From NCBI GenBank assembly GCA_934668605.1, contig CAKUNY010000081.1, positions 1 to 8,904 on the forward strand: DNA of 8,904 nt, given 5' to 3'. The stretch's first letter is position 1. Each line of letters begins with the position of its first letter. The translations under genes were made by a program, and so were the position numbers. The stretch is from an uncultured Oscillospiraceae bacterium. GTDB lineage: Bacteria; Bacillota; Clostridia; Oscillospirales; Oscillospiraceae. Positions 1-4,385 of the stretch are shown one piece after another. Under the pieces are notes generated by a model. The model was not told the origin of the DNA and did no database searches. It worked only from the letters and a program-made list of their open reading frames with translations.

Positions 1-2
1 GC

Positions 3-36
3 AAAAAACTAGAGCCGCAGCATAGCGCTGCGGCCC
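3..36 (-). terminator. Terminator-like hairpin, leftward
   Basis: A 7-bp perfect stem (14-20 with 28-34, 7-nt loop) reads leftward into six U (8-3), with five bases between stem and U-run. That spacing is longer than ideal, so efficiency is uncertain. It lies only about 30 nt downstream of the start predicted for the minus-strand promoter at 68-96. Confidence 0.5.
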
Positions 37-61
37 TTACAAAACCGAAGTTTTTCTTTGT
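5..61 (-). ncRNA. Possible ~57-nt small RNA or attenuator leader
   Basis: The sequence between a consensus minus-strand promoter and a terminator-like hairpin contains no usable reading frame. It folds as an aaaac-UUCG-guuuu hairpin followed by the terminator stem. It may be a free small RNA or the 5' leader of a gene left of the window. No RNA family is recognised. Confidence 0.3.
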
Positions 62-67
62 AGTCTT

Positions 68-96
68 ATTATATGCGACAGAACCCAAAAAGTCAA
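68..96 (-). promoter_or_regulatory. Strong sigma-A promoter, leftward
   Basis: On the minus strand TTGACT (91-96) and TATAAT (68-73) are separated by exactly 17 bp. Transcription would start near 61 and run off the left edge of the window. The first 60 nt hold a small hairpin with a UUCG loop (stem arms within 41-55) and then the terminator-like hairpin, so the promoter feeds either a tiny RNA or an attenuated leader of a gene outside the window. Confidence 0.6.
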
Positions 97-145
97 TGGG
101 CGTCCATTAGGCTGCCAGTTAAGGTAAAACTGATACTTAATTCAC

Positions 146-169
146 CGTACCCACTTTCGTACCCACTTT
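146..169. repeat. Two tandem 12-bp repeats (cgtacccacttt)
   Basis: Two adjacent perfect copies lie at 146-157 and 158-169, just outside the left tRNA-derived repeat. Read on the minus strand in one frame they give KVGTKVGTVN and a stop, a tail of the sort often seen on phage-type integrases. They could be the relic of another integrase gene or a protein-binding site. The open frame upstream is only about 40 codons, so the coding reading is weak. The rest of 1-268 holds no gene that I can see. Confidence 0.45.
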
Positions 170-268
170 TATTTTCGACCACCGAAATACAGTATTTTTA
201 AGCACAAGAAACGCAAGCAAAACGCCTGTAATCTCAATGAAATTTCGATTGCCGCCACAATTATACGT

Positions 269-298
269 GGTTCAAATCCCTCTCCCGCAACCATAAAA
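269..298 (+). repeat. Left attachment-site repeat (tRNA-fMet 3' end)
   Basis: This 30-bp stretch matches 3896-3925 with two mismatches. It has the T-loop ttcaaat, the 3' T-stem and acceptor strand, and CCA (291-293) of a tRNA. The acceptor tcccgca-a-cca fits bacterial initiator tRNA-fMet. The bases before 269 do not continue as tRNA, so this is a 3'-end fragment and not an intact gene. With its partner it brackets a ~3.6 kb element whose integrase begins 106 bp inward. Confidence 0.7.
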
Positions 299-331
299 AC
301 AGCTGGTTTCACAACGAAACTGGCTGTTTTT
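298..331 (+). terminator. Terminator after left tRNA-derived repeat
   Basis: An imperfect 13-bp stem (298-310 with 316-328, two central mismatches) with a 5-nt loop runs into five T (327-331). It sits directly behind the CCA end as a tRNA terminator would. It could also stop leftward integrase mRNA, because the A-run on its left gives U on the minus strand. Confidence 0.6.
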
Positions 332-372
332 CTTATTTTTCGCGCAAAAACAAAACCGCGTGCAAGCGGGAA

Positions 373-391
373 ATTCAACTTTAATTCAACT
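373..391. repeat. Candidate left arm-type integrase sites
   Basis: Two copies of attcaact (373-380, 384-391) are spaced 11 bp apart between the left attachment repeat and the integrase stop. The core ttcaac recurs near the right end at 3741, 3752 and 3772, with the first two again 11 bp apart. Helical phasing at both ends is what tyrosine-recombinase arm sites look like. Confidence 0.45.
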
Positions 392-403
392 CGCCGAAAA
401 AAA

Positions 404-1972
404 TCACGCCTTTTTGAGGAACACATCCGCCAGAATATCGGCGTTCCGCTTGTCGGCTTCTTCGACGATGTGCGCGTAAATATTCGCCGTCGTGCTGACC
501 TGCGCGTGCCCGAGGCGCTTTGAGATCGAAACGGAGTCCACGCCGCTAAAATACAGCATGCTTGCCATCGTGTGCCGGAAGGCATGCGGGTTGATGTGCG
601 GCAGACCGTGGCGCTTGCTGAATTTCTTCATCCAGTCTGTCACGCTGTCCGGGTGAAGGGGCTGGCCGTTGTCCTGCGCAAAGACGAAATCCCGGTTTTC
701 GTAATACTCGCCAAGACGCAGCCGCTCGGCGCTCTGCCATGCGCGATACCTGCGCAGCAGCTGCATCGTCTCAGCCGGGAGCGAAATAAAACGGTTGGAC
801 GCGGCGGTTTTGGGCGTGTCCTCGTAAATGCCGCGATCTGGCGTATACTGGACGTTGTTGCAGATGTGGATTCGGTTCGCGTCAAAGTCGACCGCGCGCC
901 ACTTGAGCCCCAGAATCTCCCCGCGCCTTGCGCCGGTCAGCAGGAACAGGTGCGTCAGCGTCTCCCACTTCAAAGGCTCCTGCTTGAGTGCGTCGCGAAT
1001 GGCGGCGATCTGGTCAGGCTGGAAGTAGTTGACCTCTTTCTTCGTGATCTTCGGAAGCGTCGCTTTTGCGGCGACGTTGAACGGAACCTGTCCTTCCTTC
1101 TCCGCCTGATCGAGAACGGTAGAAATCAGCCGGTGATGCTCTAAAATCGTCTTCGGAGAGAGCGAGCGGGCTTCGTCCTTTCCGGCAAACGCCTTTGAAA
1201 AGTCGATTCCCAGCGCTTCGGCAATCGCCCTTGCAGCGTCCGGGCTGACTTCCTGCCCCTTGACGGCGGCGGATACCGTGTTGACCGGAACGCCCGTCTG
1301 CTTTGCGATTCCGGCGCGGGTCATGTGCCGCTCTTTGAGAATGGTGGCAAGGTCTACTTTCGCACTGGCGCGCGGCGTACCCTTGCTGACACCGGGCTTT
1401 GCAAGCGCCGTATACAGGCTGTTCAGGTGGTCGGCGCGCAGGTCTTTGAGCTTGATATGTCCGATTGCCGGGTAAATCCGGCGCGTCAATTCCCTGTATC
1501 GGACGATGGTCGTATGCTTTGCCCCGCGCTGCTCCTTCATGGAGAGCACATACTCGCAGTATTCCTCGAATTTTAACCGGCTGTCGGTGGTCACACCCTC
1601 CCGGCATTCTTTCTCAAAGGTCGCGGCAAAAGCCTCGGCTTTTTTTCTTGCACTTTTTTCCGTCCACGTGGGCGAAACGTCAAATGTCGCCGTCCACGGC
1701 TTGAGCTGCTTTCCGTCTGCCCCTCGCCCGCGATGGACACGGATGGAGTAGGAAATGAGCCTGCCGGTTTTGTCGCGGCGTTCTTGAAGGTTAACCCTCC
1801 CATTCTCTGCCTCAAGAAAAGCTGGAAGCTCTCCTAAATCTCGGAGACGCTCCAAAAGAACCTTTCTAATGTTTTTATTATGGGCTATCGATAGGAACTT
1901 TCTGTCTTCATCTGATAATATGTATAATTCCTTAGATCCTTTTTCTACTGCTGGAATCATATGATCGTTCAT
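404..1972 (-). CDS. Tyrosine recombinase/integrase with inserted XRE-like HTH
   Basis: This 522-aa protein would integrate and excise the surrounding element at the tRNA 3' end. Residues ~50-125 look like the arm-binding domain. Residues ~132-310 are the SAM-like core-binding domain, split by ~75 extra residues that include an XRE-like helix-turn-helix (~206-262, TRAGIAKQTGVPVNTVSAAV). Residues ~315-515 are the catalytic domain with R349 (TGARRGE), K388, H463-x-x-R466, H489 and the nucleophile Y499 (TANIYAHI). All catalytic residues are present, so it should be active. The start has a gggaggg ribosome site about 6 nt upstream; Met5 is an alternative. The first ~50 codons (1823-1972) are clearly AT-rich compared with the GC-rich remainder, which suggests a swapped or fused N-terminus. 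The gene lies 13 bp after the next small gene and is probably cotranscribed with it from the promoter at 2498-2525. Confidence 0.93.
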   Translation of the reverse strand: MNDHMIPAVEKGSKELYILSDEDRKFLSIAHNKNIRKVLLERLRDLGELPAFLEAENGRVNLQERRDKTGRLISYSIRVHRGRGADGKQLKPWTATFDVSPTWTEKSARKKAEAFAATFEKECREGVTTDSRLKFEEYCEYVLSMKEQRGAKHTTIVRYRELTRRIYPAIGHIKLKDLRADHLNSLYTALAKPGVSKGTPRASAKVDLATILKERHMTRAGIAKQTGVPVNTVSAAVKGQEVSPDAARAIAEALGIDFSKAFAGKDEARSLSPKTILEHHRLISTVLDQAEKEGQVPFNVAAKATLPKITKKEVNYFQPDQIAAIRDALKQEPLKWETLTHLFLLTGARRGEILGLKWRAVDFDANRIHICNNVQYTPDRGIYEDTPKTAASNRFISLPAETMQLLRRYRAWQSAERLRLGEYYENRDFVFAQDNGQPLHPDSVTDWMKKFSKRHGLPHINPHAFRHTMASMLYFSGVDSVSISKRLGHAQVSTTANIYAHIVEEADKRNADILADVFLKKA

Positions 1973-1985
1973 AATCGCCCTCCCG

Positions 1986-2261
1986 TCACGCTACAACAAA
2001 TCTGCGCGAAGTGGTCGAGCGGGTGAAGCGCTCGGCAAGCTCGGGCATTGCCTTTTTGAACGCCGTGCTGTCAAAGCGGCTGCTCGTCACGGTCTTCCAG
2101 GTGATCTTGTAGTCAACGCCGGTCAGCGTGTCGGCATCAATCGCCGTCATGTGCGCTTTAATGGCATCCTGCGCGGCTTCGATCTCGGCGGCAAGCTCGT
2201 CTGCCATCCGGCGCAGCTCGCGAAGCTCATTGACCTTGCTCTGAATTTCTGTGTTGCTCAT
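1986..2261 (-). CDS. Small YqaJ C-terminal-tail-like protein
   Basis: The product is 91 aa. Residues ~1-45 are a charged helix that could form a coiled coil (NELRELRRMADELAAEIEAA). The second half (YKITWKTVTSSRFDSTAFKK, PELAERFTRSTTSRRFVV) resembles the C-terminal extension of YqaJ-type phage recombinases, which ends in a similar basic RRF motif. The nuclease domain itself is absent, so this is a stand-alone tail-like protein and not a recombinase. The start at 2261 is chosen for its aaagggg ribosome site about 8 nt upstream. The frame stays open upstream to an ATG at 2480, but that stretch is low-complexity, basic and overlaps a hairpin. It is the first gene of a two-gene operon with the integrase. 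A role in excision or DNA binding is inference only. Confidence 0.75.
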   Translation of the reverse strand: MSNTEIQSKVNELRELRRMADELAAEIEAAQDAIKAHMTAIDADTLTGVDYKITWKTVTSSRFDSTAFKKAMPELAERFTRSTTSRRFVVA

Positions 2262-2292
2262 GGAAATACCCCTTTCAATTTTCGGCGGGACG

Positions 2293-2369
2293 TGGTATAC
2301 TGACCGCGACCCCTTTTGTGGTTGCGTTCCCGGCCTGCTTCCTACGGCCTCCGGGAACGCTTTTCTTTT
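2293..2369 (+). ncRNA. Possible ~60-nt antisense RNA to integrase-operon leader
   Basis: On the plus strand an extended -10 (TGG-TATACT, 2293-2301) would start RNA near 2308. Fifteen bases on is a perfect 10-bp stem (2324-2333 with 2351-2360) followed directly by ttttctttt (2361-2369), a terminator in this direction only. The product would be ~60 nt and fully complementary to the leader of the opposing operon. The -35 region (around 2273-2278) is poor, so activity rests on the extended -10. Confidence 0.4.
2324..2369 (+). terminator. Rho-independent terminator, rightward
   Basis: A perfect 10-bp GC-rich stem with a 17-nt loop is followed by a T-rich tract. There is no U-run on the minus strand, so the direction is rightward although no plus-strand gene precedes it. 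Confidence 0.55.
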
Positions 2370-2497
2370 ACTTGGGAGCTTTGGCGGCGGGCGGCTCTGA
2401 GTATCTAGCCCTTTGGCGTTTCTCTCAAGCTTCTCCGTTCCCGCTCTTACGTTGTCGCGTTTGTGTTCGACCTTCGCCATGTCCCTTGACTGTCTTT

Positions 2498-2525
2498 ATT
2501 ATAGCATACTGTACCCAGTATGCAA
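2498..2525 (-). promoter_or_regulatory. Integrase-operon promoter with operator in its spacer
   Basis: On the minus strand TTGCAT (2520-2525) and TATAAT (2498-2503) are 16 bp apart. A 20-bp inverted repeat (gcatactg-tacc-cagtatgc, 2504-2523) occupies the whole spacer, an ideal position for repression. Half-site cagtatg recurs at 2550-2556, and atactgtaccca (2506-2517) recurs exactly at 2572-2583. Confidence 0.65.
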
Positions 2526-2575
2526 GATGGAATATTGCACAAATGTCCTCAGTATGTTATGGTTAATTTTAATAC

Positions 2576-2604
2576 TGTACCCACCATGAAAAATGGTGTA
2601 TAAT
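2576..2604 (+). promoter_or_regulatory. Promoter of ribbon-helix-helix gene with operator
   Basis: TATAAT (2599-2604) lies 18 bp upstream of the ATG, and the -35 region (2576-2581) is weak. The spacer holds a second inverted repeat (caccat-gaaaa-atggtg, 2582-2598) next to a 12-bp direct repeat shared with the opposing promoter (2572-2583). Autoregulation by the gene's own product is a natural reading but is inferred. Confidence 0.6.
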
Positions 2605-2621
2605 ACACATGAGGTGATTAT

Positions 2622-2813
2622 ATGGGAAAGACATCAAGCGCTGTCAAGGACAGATACAATGCGAAAACATACGATGAAATCAAGGTTAGAGTTCCAAAGG
2701 GAGAAAAAGACCTGATTCAGGCACACGCCGAAGCGCACGGCGAAAGCACGAACGGCTTCATCAACCGCGCGATCTCCGAGACGATGGAGCGGGACAAGCC
2801 AGACGGGGAATAG
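2622..2813 (+). CDS. Small ribbon-helix-helix (Arc-type) DNA-binding protein
   Basis: The product is 63 aa. A basic N-terminus is followed by a beta strand (DEIKVRVPKG, ~18-27), helix A (~28-41) and helix B (ESTNGFINRAISETMERD, ~41-58), the order of the Arc/CopG fold. Proteins of this fold bind operators as dimers and serve as repressors or antitoxins. A gaggtg ribosome site stands 5 nt before the ATG. It is divergent from the integrase operon with two inverted repeats between, so it probably represses the integrase arm, itself, or both. It could also take part in control of the downstream RNA-nuclease-like unit, but it is separated from that by its own strong promoter. Confidence 0.8.
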   Translation: MGKTSSAVKDRYNAKTYDEIKVRVPKGEKDLIQAHAEAHGESTNGFINRAISETMERDKPDGE

Positions 2814-2833
2814 TCGTTCAGTGCACAAAATTG

Positions 2834-2853
2834 AGCAGCGAAATTTCGCTGCT
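2834..2853. repeat. Perfect 20-bp palindrome
   Basis: agcagcgaaa is followed at once by its reverse complement, with no spacer. It lies 20 bp after the ribbon-helix-helix gene. As RNA it would need an internal loop and lacks a following U-run, so it is a poor terminator. A dimer-binding site or replication/recombination signal fits as well. Confidence 0.5.
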
Positions 2854-2933
2854 GACGTGTAGATTTTGAAAAATGCGTGATTCTGCATTTGAAAAATTAG
2901 CAAAAATGCACAAGGCGAATTTCTCGGATTTCG

Positions 2934-2962
2934 TTGACAAAAACACGCCGAACGCATATACT
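2934..2962 (+). promoter_or_regulatory. Strong sigma-A promoter of structured RNA
   Basis: Consensus TTGACA (2934-2939) and TATACT (2957-2962) are separated by 17 bp. Transcription would start near 2969, at the left edge of the first hairpin of the structured RNA. Confidence 0.75.
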
Positions 2963-2968
2963 AAATGT

Positions 2969-3111
2969 AGCTAAAGGGTATCCTTTAGGAGAGCTTGGCA
3001 GCCGCTCTTCCCCTAATGCGTCCGGGGCAATAATAGGATTGCAACATGGGGATTTTCCCCCGCTGCCCACGACTTTTAAGCGGTGCCTTCCAACAAAGGC
3101 ACCGCTTTTTT
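2969..3111 (+). ncRNA. Structured ~143-nt RNA upstream of PBECR4-like gene
   Basis: An RNA bounded by a consensus promoter and a perfect terminator, with no credible reading frame. Visible stems: 2971-2977 with 2982-2988; 2989-2994 with 3004-3009; 3010-3013 with 3024-3027; 3028-3031 with 3038-3041; 3048-3052 with 3056-3060. The loop of the second hairpin contains ggcagc (2997-3002), complementary to gctgcc (3062-3067), which would close a pseudoknot around the middle stems. I do not recognise a known riboswitch, 6S, tmRNA or SRP pattern. The terminator ends 20 nt before the next gene, so most transcripts would be RNA only, with read-through giving mRNA. This layout resembles type III antitoxin RNAs, though tandem repeats are absent; a riboswitch or attenuator is the alternative. 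Confidence 0.6.
3078..3111 (+). terminator. Strong terminator between RNA and PBECR4-like gene
   Basis: A perfect 12-bp stem (3078-3089 with 3096-3107) with a 6-nt loop ends in six T (3106-3111). It separates the structured RNA from the gene starting at 3131, which has no promoter of its own in the 19 bp between. Confidence 0.9.
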
Positions 3112-3130
3112 ACACAAAGGCGGTCGAAAT

Positions 3131-3670
3131 ATGTCAGTTGACGATGGAACAGTCAAACGGTTAATCGAGGATTACGAACGGGATTTGTATGGAAATCTGT
3201 ATATATTTACACTTTCTGACGGCGTTACGCTCTCATTTTCCATTGATAAGAAGGACGTGCCGCACCTTATGGGGATTCGCAAACTTCCATTACGTCAGGT
3301 TCAAAATAAAAGCGCATTGGCTGTATATGAGATGCTGAAAGATGGGCGAATCAATATCGTCCATATTAGACCGCACAAGGAAGAATACAAAAAGGTGATG
3401 AATTTTCACCATCTCGTCGAGATTTTACATTGCGGTGATGCAGTCAAAATTGTAAAGCGTATAGGTCGACTGCATTCAAGTTATTTTCTATATCTGGATC
3501 ATAGACCGGAAGAGGTTATTCATCTAGGCATTGTACAGGACGAAAAAGGCGCTTGGCACCCAGAATCTTTACTGGTTAACCATGACCGAAATGTAGGCGT
3601 TTATATCAATGGGCAATTACCTGTAGAAATTCTGCAAATGACAGTAATGGCTTCACCAGAATTGGAATAA
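3131..3670 (+). CDS. PBECR4-like nuclease-superfamily protein
   Basis: The product is 179 aa with no signal peptide or membrane segment. It resembles the PBECR4 family (phage Barnase-EndoU-ColicinE5/D-RelE-like nuclease 4), a predicted RNase-type domain known from phages and mobile elements. Landmarks recalled as typical are VPHLMGIRK (43-51), FHHLVEIL (92-99), YFLYLDH (118-124) and HLGIVQDEKGAWHPESLLV (131-149); H45, H93, H94, H131 and H143 are candidate functional residues. Activity is predicted, not shown. The start at 3131 has aaagg 10 nt upstream; the longer in-frame start at 3083 falls inside the terminator and is rejected. AT-rich codon use contrasts with the GC-rich integrase, suggesting separate origin. 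The upstream RNA and terminator suggest dosage control by read-through and perhaps a direct RNA-protein partnership. Confidence 0.7.
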   Translation: MSVDDGTVKRLIEDYERDLYGNLYIFTLSDGVTLSFSIDKKDVPHLMGIRKLPLRQVQNKSALAVYEMLKDGRINIVHIRPHKEEYKKVMNFHHLVEILHCGDAVKIVKRIGRLHSSYFLYLDHRPEEVIHLGIVQDEKGAWHPESLLVNHDRNVGVYINGQLPVEILQMTVMASPELE

Positions 3671-3739
3671 GCGGACTTTGGGATATTTTAAAACAGAAGG
3701 TGGAGTGTGCTTTTCAGTTCGCTTCATGTTCCACTTTGA

Positions 3740-3853
3740 GTTCAACAAAAATTCAACTCCATTACGAAAAGTTCAACAAAGTTACAAAACGTTACAAAAC
3801 GAAAAATCGAAAAAACCTAGTGTTTTCAATGCTTTTTCGCACATTACAAAACG
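3740..3853. repeat. Candidate right arm-type sites and ttacaaaacg repeats
   Basis: ttcaac occurs at 3741, 3752 (11 bp apart) and 3772, matching the phased pair at the left end. ttacaaaacg occurs in tandem at 3782-3791 and 3792-3801 and again at 3844-3853. This AT-rich 220-bp tract after the PBECR4-like stop has no credible gene and ends at the right attachment site. Confidence 0.45.
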
Positions 3854-3875
3854 ATAAAACACGGCTTTGGCAGAA

Positions 3876-3925
3876 CTCATAACCCGGAGGTCGGGGGTTC
3901 AAATCCATCTCCCACAACCATAAAA
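3876..3925 (+). pseudogene. 3' half of tRNA-fMet at right attachment site
   Basis: From 3876 the sequence reads as the anticodon loop ctcataa (anticodon CAT, 3878-3880), cccggagg and the variable region, T-loop ttcaaat (3898-3904) and CCA (3918-3920). The cataacccggagg segment is characteristic of bacterial initiator tRNA-fMet. The bases before 3876 cannot pair to form the anticodon stem, so only the 3' half is present. A3907 breaks the T-stem where the left copy has C. It is therefore a decayed attachment-site duplicate and not a working tRNA; positions 3896-3925 are the 30-bp repeat. Confidence 0.75.
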
Positions 3926-3958
3926 CCACCGTATTTCGCTTGAAATACGGTGGTTTTT
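3923..3958 (+). terminator. Terminator after tRNA-fMet remnant
   Basis: A perfect 12-bp stem (3925-3936 with 3943-3954), extendable by two A-T pairs, with a 6-nt loop and five T (3954-3958). It follows CCA by a few bases, as expected for the original tRNA transcription unit. Confidence 0.85.
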
Positions 3959-3997
3959 CTAACTTTTACGCACGTTTTGAAGAGAAGCAGAAAAGCG

Positions 3998-4020
3998 CTT
4001 GACCCCATTTTGACCCCAAT
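3998..4020. repeat. Tandem ttgacccca repeats outside right end
   Basis: Two near-identical copies (ttgaccccatt, ttgaccccaat) lie just beyond the right attachment site. Read on the minus strand they give residues such as GSKWGQ, a tail type common on integrases. Like the repeats at 146-169 they may mark the trace of a neighbouring, deleted element. No intact gene is present. Confidence 0.35.
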
Positions 4021-4032
4021 TGAAGGTTAAAC

Positions 4033-4118
4033 TGTACCCCAGGAAGTGGACAAGGAAATGACCCATAGCGGCATGAACTATGGTATACTGAAGGCAGGAA
4101 GAAGGAGACGGCTATGTT
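4033..4118 (+). mobile_element. End of an IS3/IS150-like insertion sequence (remnant)
   Basis: tgtaccccaggaagtggaca (4033-4052) resembles the terminal inverted repeat of IS150-group elements, which begins with TGTAC and continues into a GTGGAC- or GTTGGAC-like block. It is followed by an extended -10 (TGG-TATACT, 4081-4089), an aaggag ribosome site (4102-4107) and an ATG (4114) whose frame stops after six codons. The layout is the upstream end of a transposase gene cut off near 4119, where phosphatase-like coding sequence begins. The family assignment rests on remembered end sequences. Confidence 0.45.
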
Positions 4119-4292
4119 AAGAATATGCGCCTGAATGTCCGACGCCAATGACAGCTCCGCGTTGATGCGCTCTTTTTCCGCCATGACGCTTTGAAGGCTC
4201 GCTACGTATTTCTCCAGATCCTGAACCAAGGAAATATACGAACGAGCCAGTCCGCCCACCTCGGTGGAGTCCTTTGCATATACGCCCGCAGA
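4119..4292 (-). pseudogene. Fragment of HAMP-PP2C (SpoIIE/RsbU-type) phosphatase
   Basis: About 58 codons on the minus strand read DSTEVGGLARSY, DLEKYVASLQSVMAEKERINAEL and SDIQAHI. This matches the end of a HAMP domain and the coiled linker that enters the PP2C phosphatase domain in sensor phosphatases (usual form EKERIxAELxxAxxIQ). The upstream sensor part is lost at a stop at 4293-4295, and the phosphatase domain is lost at 4119, where insertion-sequence-like DNA starts. It is a decayed relic with no expected function. Confidence 0.55.
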
Positions 4293-4333
4293 CTACCTTG
4301 CCAAATGCCGGTTGGTGTTTCAAATATTGCACA

Positions 4334-4368
4334 GCAGCCCAGAGCGTTTGCCGGACGCTCTGGGCTGC
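4334..4368 (-). terminator. Hairpin terminating the dpaA-dpaB operon
   Basis: A perfect 14-bp inverted repeat (4334-4347 with 4355-4368, 7-nt loop) stands 18 bp after the dpaB stop. Beyond it the minus strand reads tgtgcaatattt, only moderately T-rich. It should at least protect the mRNA 3' end. Confidence 0.6.
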
Positions 4369-4385
4369 CGGTTATCTGCATGAGA

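Larger units (their letters stand above)
2262..2497 (-). promoter_or_regulatory. ~230-nt leader of the integrase operon
   Basis: This is the transcribed leader between the minus-strand promoter and the small gene at 2261. It contains a perfect 10-bp inverted repeat (2324-2333 with 2351-2360). The frame from an ATG at 2480 through the leader is open and in frame with the small gene, but the protein it would add is basic and repetitive and its ribosome site is poorly spaced. I read it as untranslated, with a possible leader peptide as the alternative. Confidence 0.4.

Noticed and set aside
169..585. Open frame of 138 codons on the minus strand across the left repeat, with a VAGEGFEP segment
   Set aside because: It overlaps the integrase 3' end in another frame, and the VAGEGFEP part is the antisense reading of the tRNA 3' end, a frequent false call at tRNA integration sites.
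572..1144. 190-codon plus-strand frame within the integrase gene
   Set aside because: A shadow of the GC-rich integrase gene; the integrase has all catalytic motifs and this frame has no recognisable domain or ribosome site.
2969..3111. Classic ToxI-type antitoxin RNA
   Set aside because: No tandem repeats are seen and the protein is not ToxN-like; only the gene order is similar, so no known family name is given.
2934..3164. 76-codon plus-strand frame covering the structured RNA
   Set aside because: It starts within the -35 box, upstream of the predicted transcript start, and runs through the terminator; no domain or ribosome site is visible.
3781..3853. Possible CRISPR array from ttacaaaacg repeats
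   Set aside because: Repeats are only 10 bp, two are directly adjacent and there are no regular spacers or cas genes.
3876..3920. A functional tRNA-fMet gene
   Set aside because: The 5' half is missing, the anticodon stem cannot form and the T-stem has a mismatch.
3966..4259. 97-codon minus-strand frame
   Set aside because: A chimera of the phosphatase fragment, insertion-sequence end and repeat sequence; it is not a real gene although its first half is genuine relic coding sequence.
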